From assembly GCF_000187245.1 (NCBI RefSeq), contig NC_027860.1, forward strand, positions 1-64,000: 64,000 bases of DNA, written 5' to 3'. The translations under genes and the position numbers were made by a program. Below the pieces are notes generated by a model. The model was not told the origin of the DNA. It did not search any database and saw nothing but the letters and a program-made list of their open reading frames with translations. Origin of the DNA: Ogataea parapolymorpha DL-1. Its lineage: Eukaryota; Ascomycota; Pichiomycetes; Pichiales; Pichiaceae. Below are positions 37,180-46,382 of this stretch, in pieces (the stretch's first letter is position 1; every line of letters begins with the position of its first letter).

Positions 37180-38448
37180 TTATTTGTCAAAAGGTCTTTC
37201 TGGCTTATGTTTGCGGTTCGGGTTGTAGCTGTGCTGGTAGTTCTTTTTGAAGGTTTTTCGCGGGGCGGCACGGTTATTAGATTGGTAGGAAGAGTTCGGA
37301 TGCGGACGTGGGGAGTGGTTATTTGGCACTCCATGGGCAGGTGGCGCCCTGTAATTCTTCCCAGTGGGCTGTGTCGGTGCCTGTCTGGGCGCGGCAGCCT
37401 TTTGCTGGGTGTACCTCTCCTTTTCGCTCGCGTACTGGCTCACTTCGTCCAGATACTTTTTCTTGCTGTACAGAAATCTGACCGAGCCAGTCTTACCCAC
37501 GTCGTAGTCGCGCAACTTGAAGAAAAGATCTTCATCCAGGTTCCGGGGCGGCTGCGAGCCATTGGTTCTGTCGTCCTGGTGCAAACTGATTTTGATGTTG
37601 AGAATCACGTCATTTATAATATGTTTGCTGTCGGTTCTCAGTTTCAGCTGTTCCAGCGCGTCTCTCATGAACGACGTCTCGTAACTGTCTAGATAGTATT
37701 CCAAAAATTCATTAACAGCATTGTTGACCTCGTCCTTTCGCGCATGGACAGCAACCTCGCGCTCATTGAGCAGACGCTCAACTTTTCTTTCCAAATTCAG
37801 TTCGTTCCAGACAAGCAGGCTGGTGCGCAATACGACGATTGCGTTAAAGTTCGAAGGCCATTGCAGCGGCAATTCCGTCGCATACAAGTCGTTCAGCATC
37901 GACCAGCTCAGAAAACAGACCTCTCTGGGGATTCTGAAGTATTTGGCGTACTTGATGAGGAGCTCCTCGATGAGGAAATACCGGAAATCGAAGGCCCCAA
38001 ATTCCATAAACTTTTTCTCCATGCTCAGAAGTCGTTTTCGGTGCTCATCTTGCTCCTGGGGCGTAGCCACGATGCCACGTAATTTGTATGCCTCTGAGAT
38101 AACCAGAGAGAGTTTTTTAATGTAGTCGTTTTGTTTGAGCGAAATGAAAAGGGCGGTAATGCCGACGTCGTAGTGCGCGCTGCCGTACTTGGCAAAGCTG
38201 TTGAACATGTAGAACCGCTGGTAGTAATAGAAACAGCCCTGCAGAATTTTAGTGGGAAATTGGAGCACCTTGATCAGTTTGCATAGAAACTGGAAAACCT
38301 CTCTTTTTTTGACTTTGTAAGCTCTGGCCAGGCTGTCGTCCATCAAGCTGTTCTTGAAAAGATGGCTTATCTCGTCCTTGCTCAAATAAGGTTTGGAGAG
38401 CTGAATCACCCCGACAAAATCGCCAGAGGCGTCAGGAGAGAGAGACAT
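37180..38448 (-). CDS. CTK2: Cyclin of the CTD kinase, Ctk2-like
   Basis: A 422-residue cyclin-fold protein. The start Q-L-S-K-P-Y-L-S-K-D-E-I resembles Ctk2 (F-F-S-R-P-F-L-S-K), and F-Q-F-L-C-K-L-I-K-V-L-Q-F-P with F-Y-Y-Y-Q-R-F is the cyclin box helix typical of cyclins C/K/L. Ctk2 activates Ctk1 to phosphorylate Ser2 of the RNA polymerase II tail. It is longer than Saccharomyces Ctk2 (323) because of a basic, proline- and asparagine-rich C-terminal tail (about 330-422). Assignment to CTK2 rather than another transcriptional cyclin is good but rests on N-terminal similarity. Confidence 0.82.
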   Translation of the reverse strand: MSLSPDASGDFVGVIQLSKPYLSKDEISHLFKNSLMDDSLARAYKVKKREVFQFLCKLIKVLQFPTKILQGCFYYYQRFYMFNSFAKYGSAHYDVGITALFISLKQNDYIKKLSLVISEAYKLRGIVATPQEQDEHRKRLLSMEKKFMEFGAFDFRYFLIEELLIKYAKYFRIPREVCFLSWSMLNDLYATELPLQWPSNFNAIVVLRTSLLVWNELNLERKVERLLNEREVAVHARKDEVNNAVNEFLEYYLDSYETSFMRDALEQLKLRTDSKHIINDVILNIKISLHQDDRTNGSQPPRNLDEDLFFKLRDYDVGKTGSVRFLYSKKKYLDEVSQYASEKERYTQQKAAAPRQAPTQPTGKNYRAPPAHGVPNNHSPRPHPNSSYQSNNRAAPRKTFKKNYQHSYNPNRKHKPERPFDK

Positions 38449-38722
38449 GCTAAAGAGCGAGAATTGATTATTTAGGACTAAGTTTTTTTGAAAACAATTT
38501 TTGGTCTACGGTTTGGTGCGAGGTGTCGGAGTAAAGATTCGACCCCGGGGTACATGATCGGCGCCTTTTCCCCGCATTTTTTTTATTGCGGCTAGATACC
38601 CGATTTCGCCGCCAGCCAGACGACCCTCCACGCGCTTCTTCCACATATCCAACAATATAAATTTGTCCCGAGTCGCAGCTTTCCAGCATACCTGCTTAAA
38701 TTTTAAGTTTTTCTCTTGTAAA

Positions 38723-39757
38723 ATGTCTACTGTTTTTGATGAAGTCTCTAAGCATACGCTTATCTCTATCGACACCATGTCCCAGGAGGACAAGGAGTTC
38801 TTGATGAGAAAGTACAACATAGAGTTCCTGAATGCCACCAGTAATCAAGTTATCTGTTTTGTTAACTGGCAGCATCACCAGGAGGTTATTTACGAGGCCA
38901 TCAAATTAGTGAACAAGAAATTCGGCGACTCTGTCCCACAATCAGCTTCTGCGGCCAATTTTAAAGAGTACATTCAGGCAATCAAGTACTACAGCACTGC
39001 CATCAGTGGCAGAAACCAATTGAAGGGTCTCAAGGGCTGTGTTTTGTCTCAAGTTACCCCTGAACATTTATATGACGAAGAAGCCACCTACACCGGCGTC
39101 AAGAAGCTGATTGAGGCCTATGAGGATATTGGTGTCGACCGTTCTAAGGTCATTGTGAAGCTCGGCACCTCCTACGAGACCATGCAGGCTGCCAAAAGGC
39201 TGTTCAACGAGGACAAGATCCAGATTCTGGGAACCATGATTCACTCTTTAGAACAGGCCGTTCTTGCCGCAGAGGCCGATTGTGTTGCCATTTCGCCGTA
39301 CGTAGACGATCTGAGCTACAATGTTGACCCATCATCGTACAAAGACCAGCCATTGGACAAGCACTACGGCTACAATCTCGCCGTCGCTATCCACAAGTAC
39401 TACAGAGCTTACAACATCAAGACCGTCAACTGTGTTGCTGCCCAGATCGGTATTACGCCAACTCTGGCTTTGGCTGGTGTTGATGAGATGACTTTGCCTC
39501 CACCAACCTTGAACAAGATTCTCAACTCGCCGCTGCCGGCCGATTATAAAGGCCCTGTTCTGAAGCAGAGCTACACTCCTGAAGAAGCTGGTGCAGAGTT
39601 GTCTTTTATCAACGACAAGGAGAAGTTCTACTCGCTGCTGAACAGCAATGCCACTGCCTTGAAGCGCATCAACAGTGCCAGAGATGTTTTTGTTGCATTC
39701 GACGCCAAGGCCAGCCAATTGATTGAGACAGTTCTGAGCGAGCTAAAATTAATCTAG
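38723..39757 (+). CDS. Divergent transaldolase-family protein
   Basis: A 344-residue protein collinear with transaldolase. The Schiff-base lysine is kept in V-I-V-K-L-G-T-S-Y-E-T (about 145-155, canonical I-K-I-A-S-T-W-E-G). I-S-P-Y-V matches I-S-P-F-V and L-A-G-V-D-E-M-T matches the late motif. But D-x-T-T-N-P-S is N-A-T-S-N-Q, the arginine after I-S-P-F-V-G is missing, and the G-A-S-F-R arginine is replaced. Those arginines bind the substrate phosphate, so ordinary sedoheptulose-7-P/erythrose-4-P activity is doubtful. The ATG at 38723 is the first in frame. Methylotrophic yeasts carry extra transaldolases; whether this is one of them I cannot say. Confidence 0.8.
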   Translation: MSTVFDEVSKHTLISIDTMSQEDKEFLMRKYNIEFLNATSNQVICFVNWQHHQEVIYEAIKLVNKKFGDSVPQSASAANFKEYIQAIKYYSTAISGRNQLKGLKGCVLSQVTPEHLYDEEATYTGVKKLIEAYEDIGVDRSKVIVKLGTSYETMQAAKRLFNEDKIQILGTMIHSLEQAVLAAEADCVAISPYVDDLSYNVDPSSYKDQPLDKHYGYNLAVAIHKYYRAYNIKTVNCVAAQIGITPTLALAGVDEMTLPPPTLNKILNSPLPADYKGPVLKQSYTPEEAGAELSFINDKEKFYSLLNSNATALKRINSARDVFVAFDAKASQLIETVLSELKLI

Positions 39758-39826
39758 GTAATCTTATAGAGCTTAAAAAATGATCGACCCGTCGGTACAT
39801 TTTTATTTTCTTATTTTCATTTCTTC

Positions 39827-39835
39827 AGTGGCAAA
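39827..39835 (+). promoter_or_regulatory. PACE-like element upstream of RPT2
   Basis: AGTGGCAAA differs by one base from the proteasome-associated control element GGTGGCAAA bound by Rpn4. It ends 8 bp before the ATG at 39844, unusually close. RPT1 carries a comparable one-mismatch element. Confidence 0.4.
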
Positions 39836-39843
39836 CCGACAAA

Positions 39844-41197
39844 ATGGTGAGTATGAATTGCTCCACGCTAGCTAACAGTACAGGGACAAGATGCATCGAT
39901 GCCTAGCGGCAAGAAGAAGGACCAAGACAAGAAGAAGGAGAAGCCTAAGTACGAGCCTCCTGTCCAGACAAAGACTTTCGGAAGAAAGAAACGCAAGGGA
40001 CCAGACAATATCGCCAAGTTACCGTCTGTGCTGCCGAACACGCGGTGTAAGCTCAAATTGCTCAAACTCGAACGGATCAAGGACCACCTGTTGCTTGAGG
40101 AAGAGTTTGTCACCAACCAGGAGATTTTGCAGCCTACAGAACAGAAACAAGCAGAAGAGAGAGAAAAGATCGACGACATCAGAGGAACGCCAATGTCGAT
40201 TGGAACGCTTGAAGAGATTATTGATGACGACCATGCCATTGTGTCGTCTTCTAGCGGCCCCGAGTACTACGTGTCGATCCTGTCGTTTGTGGACAAGGGA
40301 CTTCTAGAGCCAGGATGTCAAGTACTTTTGCATCACAAGACTGTCTCCATTGTGGGAGTTTTGCAAGATGAGACAGATCCGGTGGTGAACGTGATGAAGA
40401 TGGACAAATCGCCGACCGAGTCTTATGCGGACATTGGAGGATTAGAGTCGCAGATCCAGGAGATTAAGGAGGCCGTCGAGCTGCCTCTGACACATCCAGA
40501 ATTGTACGAGGAGATGGGTATCAAGCCGCCAAAGGGCGTGATATTGTACGGTGCGCCAGGTACAGGAAAAACGTTGTTGGCCAAGGCAGTGGCAAACCAG
40601 ACGAGTGCGTCGTTCCTTAGAATTGTCGGTTCCGAGCTGATCCAGAAGTATCTGGGAGACGGCCCGCGCATGTGCAGACAGCTGTTCAAAGTGGCGAGCG
40701 AGAACGCTCCTTCAATTGTGTTTATTGACGAAATCGACGCAATTGGCTCAAAGAGATACGAATCCTCGTCGGGAGGTGAGAGAGAGGTCCAGCGTACGAT
40801 GCTGGAGCTATTGAACCAGCTGGACGGGTTCGACGACCGAGGCGACGTCAAGGTGATCATGGCTACAAACAAGATTGAGAGTCTGGACCCTGCGCTAATC
40901 AGACCGGGCAGAATCGACAGAAAGATTCTGTTCGAGAACCCAGACCCTGCCACGAAGAAGAAGATCCTGACCATTCACACCTCCAAGATGAACATCGCGC
41001 CCGACGTGGACCTAGACACATTGATCAACACCAAAGAAGACTTTTCGGGTGCAGACATCAAAGCCATCTGTACCGAGGCCGGGTTGCTGGCTTTGCGTGA
41101 GAGACGGATGCAGGTGATTGCTGAGGACTTCAAGCAGGCCAAGGAGCGTGTTCTGAAGAACAAGATCGAGGAGAACCTCGAAGGCTTGTATTTGTAG
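39844..41197 (+). CDS. RPT2: 26S proteasome ATPase Rpt2, intron after the start codon
   Basis: Exons 39844-39846 (ATG) and 39884-41197, 438 residues (437 in Saccharomyces). Splicing gives M-G-Q-D, restoring the N-myristoylation glycine of Rpt2; the 432-codon frame starting at 39899 would lack it. A basic KKK region, coiled coil and OB fold precede the AAA domain with Walker A G-A-P-G-T-G-K-T (about 224), Walker B F-I-D-E-I-D and the SRH N-K-I-E. The C-terminus L-Y-L is the HbYX motif that opens the 20S gate. Confidence 0.97.
39847..39883 (+). other. Spliceosomal intron, 37 nt, in RPT2 immediately after ATG
   Basis: Donor GTGAGT, branch AGCTAAC with branch A at nt 29, acceptor CAG 8 nt later. 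Retention leads to an in-frame stop soon after. Confidence 0.85.
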
Positions 41198-41380
41198 CCT
41201 AATATAGCAAACTGAGAAATTCTTGTAAGGCCTTGGCTGACGCGCACGACTATTTTTATTTCTTCCACATCTTCGTTCTCCATTATCATCCGAGAACCTC
41301 AGGAACGACCGCGAATCTGGCCGCATAGACATAATTGCTGCTGTTTTTACGATTGTTTGGTACTTGAGGATTAATTTGGC

Positions 41381-42403
41381 ATGTCTAAGCCTTCCCCGTC
41401 GCCCAAGGACGTCGTGAAATACTTAAAGAGAAGATCTGGTGACCTTTTGCATTTACACAGCGACAGTGGCATGAAACCGGTGGAAGAACACGCCGACGCG
41501 AAGTCGGGGCCTTGTAATAGACTTTCGTTCGACGTTGGTGTCTGCGAAAATCGAAATTCAAGGTATAGACCCAGTATGGAGGACGTTCACACGTATGTGG
41601 CAAACTTTGCTGAGAGGCTGGATTGGGGGTATTTTGCGGTGTTTGACGGCCACGCGGGCAAAAATGCTGCCAGGTGGTGCGGTTCGAATCTACACAACAT
41701 CCTCGTGGAGAAGATAATGGATGATGACAACGTGGACCTGCGCGAGAACCTGAACAACAGTTTTCTGGAGGCAGACGTGCAGATGGAGCGCGAAATACAA
41801 GGTTCCAGCGGATGCACTGCCGCGGTGGCGGTGCTGCGATGGGAGGAGGAGATTGACGATTCCGAGAGCGAGGACGAGATCGACCCAAAGACGACGCCGT
41901 TCGACTTCGTGCCCACCAAGAAACACAAACGAATGCTCTACACGGCCAACGTGGGGGACTCGCGGATCGTGCTGTGTCGCGGGGGACGAGCTGTGCGGCT
42001 CTCGTACGACCACAAATCTTCAGATAAGCTGGAACAGCAGCGGATCGTGAACAGCGGCGGAATAATGCTCAAGAATCGCGTGAACGGCGTTTTGGCAGTG
42101 ACGCGCTCGCTCGGCGACGTTTACATGAAAAGCCTCGTGATAGGGGCGCCCTTTACGACATGCACAGAGTTGACCGACCAGGACGACTTTCTGATACTGG
42201 CATGCGACGGGTTGTGGGACGTCTGCTCGGACCAGGACGCCGTGGACCTGATTAAGGACGAGATGGACCCGTACAAGGCGAGCGACACGCTGTGCAAGCT
42301 TGCTATCAGTAAGATGAGCACCGACAACGTGACGGCCATGGTGGTGCGGTTTGACACAAGGGTGTTTGCCTATACAGAGCCGCGCCGCCGCGCAGCAGAG
42401 TGA
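41381..42403 (+). CDS. PTC1: Type 2C protein phosphatase Ptc1
   Basis: A 340-residue PP2C. The motifs match Ptc1 closely: M-E-D-V-H-T-Y-V, D-W-G-Y-F-A-V-F-D-G-H-A-G (metal-binding D-G near 88), S-G-C-T-A-A-V, Y-T-A-N-V-G-D-S-R, L-A-V-T-R-S-L-G-D and A-C-D-G-L-W-D-V. It dephosphorylates MAP kinases of the osmotic and wall-integrity pathways. It is about 60 residues longer than the Saccharomyces protein, through an N-terminal extension and an acidic insert E-S-E-D-E-I-D before the Y-T-A-N block. Confidence 0.95.
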   Translation: MSKPSPSPKDVVKYLKRRSGDLLHLHSDSGMKPVEEHADAKSGPCNRLSFDVGVCENRNSRYRPSMEDVHTYVANFAERLDWGYFAVFDGHAGKNAARWCGSNLHNILVEKIMDDDNVDLRENLNNSFLEADVQMEREIQGSSGCTAAVAVLRWEEEIDDSESEDEIDPKTTPFDFVPTKKHKRMLYTANVGDSRIVLCRGGRAVRLSYDHKSSDKLEQQRIVNSGGIMLKNRVNGVLAVTRSLGDVYMKSLVIGAPFTTCTELTDQDDFLILACDGLWDVCSDQDAVDLIKDEMDPYKASDTLCKLAISKMSTDNVTAMVVRFDTRVFAYTEPRRRAAE

Positions 42404-42499
42404 TTTTCGCCGTTGCCCGCCTGAGATAATTTCGCGTAGAAAAAATAATTATGAATAAATGAACGGCCTTCTGCACTTAGTCTTTCGAAATTACAATTA

Positions 42500-45400
42500 A
42501 TGGAGCGTTTCACGGTTCAGCTGGCCAACGTACATTGTGACGAGTGCTCAATCAGCATCCACCGTGCTCTCAAGGACGTCTTTGATGTAACTGAGTTCAA
42601 TAGAATTGTGTGCCATGACAGAACGGCAGATAAGACAAAGCCCCCAGTTGTTGTATTTCTGAGCGACGGCGAGCTCGTGATTCTTGGCCCGGGCGCCGAT
42701 CTTGCCGCGAACGAGGCCCGTGTGCTGCGCAAGCTGGAAAGTTGCGGCTTTGATGTCATTTCTTGGGACATATCCAACGACCAGTCCAGGCCCTCGTGGA
42801 CAGAGCCGGTCAGTCTGGTTTTGCTCAAGGCAAAACGAATTTTGGCCACCGGCAAGCGTGAAAAACATCACCGTGAACACTGCAAGAAGTGTCGCGAGGA
42901 GTACCAGCAGCATAGGGAGCCCGATCTGCTGAAACGGCTGAAACGCAATACCCAGTCGGATTCAGAAGACAGCACCGTTGTGGACGTGGAGGTGAAGGCA
43001 GAGCCACTCAAGGAATACCGTGCGCTGCTCAGCATCCAGGGAATGACGTGCGCGTCGTGCGTCGGCAGCATTGAGGCCGCCATTGGCCAGTGTCTGGAGA
43101 GTCTTGGTGTGCCGCTTACGGAAAACGACAAGCCTGTTTTCCATGTGTCGCTGGTGGACGGCGTGTGCACCGTGTTGCTGCCCGAGCGCCAGTACGTGAA
43201 TCACGTGATCAAGGCTGTGCGGGAGACTGGGTTTGAGTGCAGTTTGCTGGAGATGCTGCCGATCGAGCGCTCGCAGAAGTACGAGGTGGTGACTCTGATT
43301 GGCGGGATGACCTGCAGCGCGTGCGCGCAGACGATCAGCCAGGCAGTCGACGAGAGCTGTTCGTTTGTGCTGGAGTGCAACATCAACATCGTCAACAAGC
43401 AGGGCCTGTTTATTCTGGAATCGGCGAGCGACGCAGACCTGCAGCGGCTCCGGCAGTGCGTGGAGGACGTTGGGTACGAGTTTGAGGTGCTGAGCGTGCG
43501 GGAGATCAGCCACGCAGCCACCAAGACCCGCTCGCGCACCGTCAACCTCAAAGTCAACGGCATGTACTGCGAACATTGTCCGGAAATCATCAACAACAAG
43601 CTGAACGAGTACGGTGACGTGATTGTAGTGAATGACCCGATCAGCCTGAGCCACCCATATGTCAAGTTCACGTATGTGCCGAGCCCGCCGCGGCTGACGA
43701 TCCGCAAGATCGTCGACGAGATCAATGGGTTGAGCGACAAGTTCCAGCTCGAGATCGTCCGCGTGGCGTCCGTGGAGGAGCACCTGACGCAGCTGGCGCG
43801 GCAGGAGCTGTGGCGCATTGTGCGCAAGCTCGTGCTGTCGACGGTCGTGGCGGTGCCGACGTTTGTGTTCGGCATTGTGGGCATGTCGCTGCTGCCAAAA
43901 CACAACGCTTTTCGGATGTGGCTGATGCAGCCCGTGTGGCGCGGCAACGTCTCGCGAGTGGTCTGGATCCTCTTCATTCTGGCCACGCCGGTGTACTTTT
44001 TCGGTGCCAGCATGTTCCATCTCAAGGCTTTGCGGGAGGTCCGTGCGCTGTGGAAGCGCAGCGTGCCGTGGAGCCGGCGACTGCTGCGTTTTGGGTCGAT
44101 GAATCTGCTTATGTCTTTGGGCACGACAGTGGCCTATGTTGCCAGCATAGCGATGCTGGCATTGTCCGCACATGCGCCGCGGGGCAGCGACGGGTTTACA
44201 ACGACGTATTTCGACTCAGTGGTTTTTTTGACATTTTTTCTGAGCATCGGCAAGCTGCTAGAGAGCTCGTCCAAGTCCAAGACGGCCAACGCTGTCAGCC
44301 AGCTGAGCGGGTTCAAAGTCACCGAGGCGACGCTTGTGGAGGACGGTGCCGAGCGCGAAATCGGCGTCGATTACCTTGAGCTTGGCGACACCATCGCAAT
44401 AAAGCCTGGCGACTCGCCTCCCGTTGACTGCATCATCGTCGAGGGCGAGGCCGATTTCGACGAGAGCATGCTGACCGGCGAGTCGCACGCGATCCACCAT
44501 GTCAAGGGCGATCAGATATTTGCCGGGACTGTGAGCCAGGGCCCGGGGACCGTGCGTGCGCAAATCTCGGCTTTGCAGGGCAATTCGCTACTGGACCAGA
44601 TTGTTGACATTGTGCGCAACGGCCAGCTTAATAAGTCGCCGATCGAAAAACTGGCCGACAAACTCACCAGCTATTTTGTTCCCGTCGTGTGTCTAATCTC
44701 ACTGATTGTCTGGATAATCTGGCTCGTTCTTGGATACACTGTCCTTCCGCCAAGTTATCTGGACATCGACGTGGGTGGCTGGGCAGTGTGGTCTCTGCAG
44801 TTCTCCATTGCTGTCTTTGTCATTGCGTGTCCATGTGGTCTCGGGCTCGCTGCGCCGACTGCGTTGTTTGTCGGGTCCGGACTGGCCGCCAAAAACGGTA
44901 TTTTGGTCCGTGGCGGTGGTGCCTCGTTCCAGCAGGCAGCAAACGTCGAAGTGGTGTGTTTTGACAAGACCGGGACGCTCACCAGGGCAGAAATCAAGGT
45001 CACCGACCACCACGTCGCTGGAGACTTTGCGCTCGCTATCCAGCTCGCCAGAGACCTCGAGCTTGGCTCAAAACACCCACTCGCGGCTGCCGTGCGGAAA
45101 TTCGCCGTAGAAAGTGCCAGCAGCCGGGGCATCGAGCTGGGAACCACGCTTGTCCCAAAAGTCGAGGAAGAGAGCGGCCGCGGTGTGTTCGGCGACTATG
45201 AAGACAAACGTGCTCTTCTGGGCAACGAGAAGATGATGGCCGAGCATGGTGTGCCTTTTACGGACGAGGATACGCGGCTTCTGGAGGAGTGGAAAAAGCA
45301 GGGCAAGAGCGTCGTTTGCGTGGCTGTCGATAAACAGCTTTTGATGCTGCTTGCGGCCCGCGACGAGGTGCGACCGGAGGCAAAAGCCGTCATCGAAGAC

Positions 45401-45979
45401 CTCGGCCGGCGCGGCGTTGACGTGTACATGATCAGCGGCGATAACCACGTCACCGCCGAGGCCATTGCACACGAGGTTGGCATCGCTGCAGATCACGTGA
45501 TTGCAAATGTGCTCCCGCAGGGCAAGTCGGACAAGATCAAGTGGTTGCAACAGACGTACCACGGCGTGCCGAACAAGCCTACAAAGCCAGCGGTGGTGGC
45601 TATGGTTGGCGACGGCATCAACGACGCGCCTGCCCTCGCGACGGCGGACATTGGTGTCGCCATGGGCTCGGGATCGGATCTGGCCCTGAGCTCGTGCGAT
45701 TTTGTTCTTTTGTCGCAGAAACAGCCGCTCAAACAGCTGCAAATCCTGCTCCAGCTGTCGCGCAAAGTGATCAACCGTGTCAAATTTAACTTTGGCTGGG
45801 CATTGGTCTACAATGTTATTGGGATTCCAATCGCTGCAGGGGTTATTTATCCGTACCATAACTCGCGCCTGAGTCCTACGTGGTCGAGTTTAGCCATGGC
45901 TTGTTCTAGCGTGAGTGTTTTGTTCAGCAGTCTGGCGCTCAGATGGGAAAGCCGGTTCTGGGGATGGCGTTCGGAATGA
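42500..45979 (+). CDS. CCC2: P1B-type copper-transporting ATPase (Ccc2-like)
   Basis: A 1159-residue heavy-metal ATPase. Four N-terminal CxxC modules: H-C-D-E-C (13-16), G-M-T-C-A-S-C (about 180), G-M-T-C-S-A-C (about 268) and G-M-Y-C-E-H-C (about 354). A His/Cys-rich linker (H-H-R-E-H-C-K-K-C) lies near 120. Then T-G-E-S (about 658), the membrane C-P-C site (about 775), D-K-T-G-T-L-T (about 821) and G-D-G-I-N-D (about 1036). It pumps Cu(I) into the trans-Golgi for multicopper oxidases, or out of the cell. Saccharomyces Ccc2 has 1004 residues and two modules, so a Crp1-like copper exporter is a real alternative; the symbol is tentative. Confidence 0.9.
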   Translation: MERFTVQLANVHCDECSISIHRALKDVFDVTEFNRIVCHDRTADKTKPPVVVFLSDGELVILGPGADLAANEARVLRKLESCGFDVISWDISNDQSRPSWTEPVSLVLLKAKRILATGKREKHHREHCKKCREEYQQHREPDLLKRLKRNTQSDSEDSTVVDVEVKAEPLKEYRALLSIQGMTCASCVGSIEAAIGQCLESLGVPLTENDKPVFHVSLVDGVCTVLLPERQYVNHVIKAVRETGFECSLLEMLPIERSQKYEVVTLIGGMTCSACAQTISQAVDESCSFVLECNINIVNKQGLFILESASDADLQRLRQCVEDVGYEFEVLSVREISHAATKTRSRTVNLKVNGMYCEHCPEIINNKLNEYGDVIVVNDPISLSHPYVKFTYVPSPPRLTIRKIVDEINGLSDKFQLEIVRVASVEEHLTQLARQELWRIVRKLVLSTVVAVPTFVFGIVGMSLLPKHNAFRMWLMQPVWRGNVSRVVWILFILATPVYFFGASMFHLKALREVRALWKRSVPWSRRLLRFGSMNLLMSLGTTVAYVASIAMLALSAHAPRGSDGFTTTYFDSVVFLTFFLSIGKLLESSSKSKTANAVSQLSGFKVTEATLVEDGAEREIGVDYLELGDTIAIKPGDSPPVDCIIVEGEADFDESMLTGESHAIHHVKGDQIFAGTVSQGPGTVRAQISALQGNSLLDQIVDIVRNGQLNKSPIEKLADKLTSYFVPVVCLISLIVWIIWLVLGYTVLPPSYLDIDVGGWAVWSLQFSIAVFVIACPCGLGLAAPTALFVGSGLAAKNGILVRGGGASFQQAANVEVVCFDKTGTLTRAEIKVTDHHVAGDFALAIQLARDLELGSKHPLAAAVRKFAVESASSRGIELGTTLVPKVEEESGRGVFGDYEDKRALLGNEKMMAEHGVPFTDEDTRLLEEWKKQGKSVVCVAVDKQLLMLLAARDEVRPEAKAVIEDLGRRGVDVYMISGDNHVTAEAIAHEVGIAADHVIANVLPQGKSDKIKWLQQTYHGVPNKPTKPAVVAMVGDGINDAPALATADIGVAMGSGSDLALSSCDFVLLSQKQPLKQLQILLQLSRKVINRVKFNFGWALVYNVIGIPIAAGVIYPYHNSRLSPTWSSLAMACSSVSVLFSSLALRWESRFWGWRSE

Positions 45980-46382
45980 TGTACGAATATGTTATGAGAC
46001 TCTGTAATTACTATTCGCGATTTATTAATAATGTCAAAAGTGCCTGTTTTTTCTTGATTTTAAGGCTGCGTATTTGTAGCCGGGCCCGGGTACGAGAAAG
46101 TACTGGAGTACATGAGTACGATTACCGGGAGATTTGGCCACACTGCTGCGTACAGGGTTTTTTGCGTCCCTTCATAGTGTCTCCAATTGAATGAAGCTGC
46201 CATGACCTATTGGGGTCCCACCCCGTTTGTCTACCGGCTGTAGACACCCCATATCCGAAGTTACAATTTCGCGAAATTCCATTGGCCCGTGGTTTCTCCT
46301 CCGTAAGTTCTCCGATCGACCTGATTATGTAAAAACCCCAAGGAAAAAAGTCCTCACGAAAAACTCACCTTGTTAATTTACC
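45980..46382 (+). promoter_or_regulatory. SDH1 promoter with CCAAT boxes and an inverted repeat
   Basis: Two ATTGG (reverse CCAAT) boxes at about 46209-46213 and 46281-46285 fit Hap2/3/4/5 control of respiratory genes. A perfect 7-bp inverted repeat TGTCTAC/GTAGACA with a 5-nt loop lies at about 46229-46247. No further gene is seen. Confidence 0.45.

Noticed and set aside
41681..41705. GGTTCGAATC resembling a tRNA B box
   Set aside because: It lies inside the conserved coding sequence of PTC1.
42962..44173. 403-codon open frame antisense to the copper ATPase
   Set aside because: His/Arg/Gln-rich composition is the mirror of GC-rich coding sequence; no motif.
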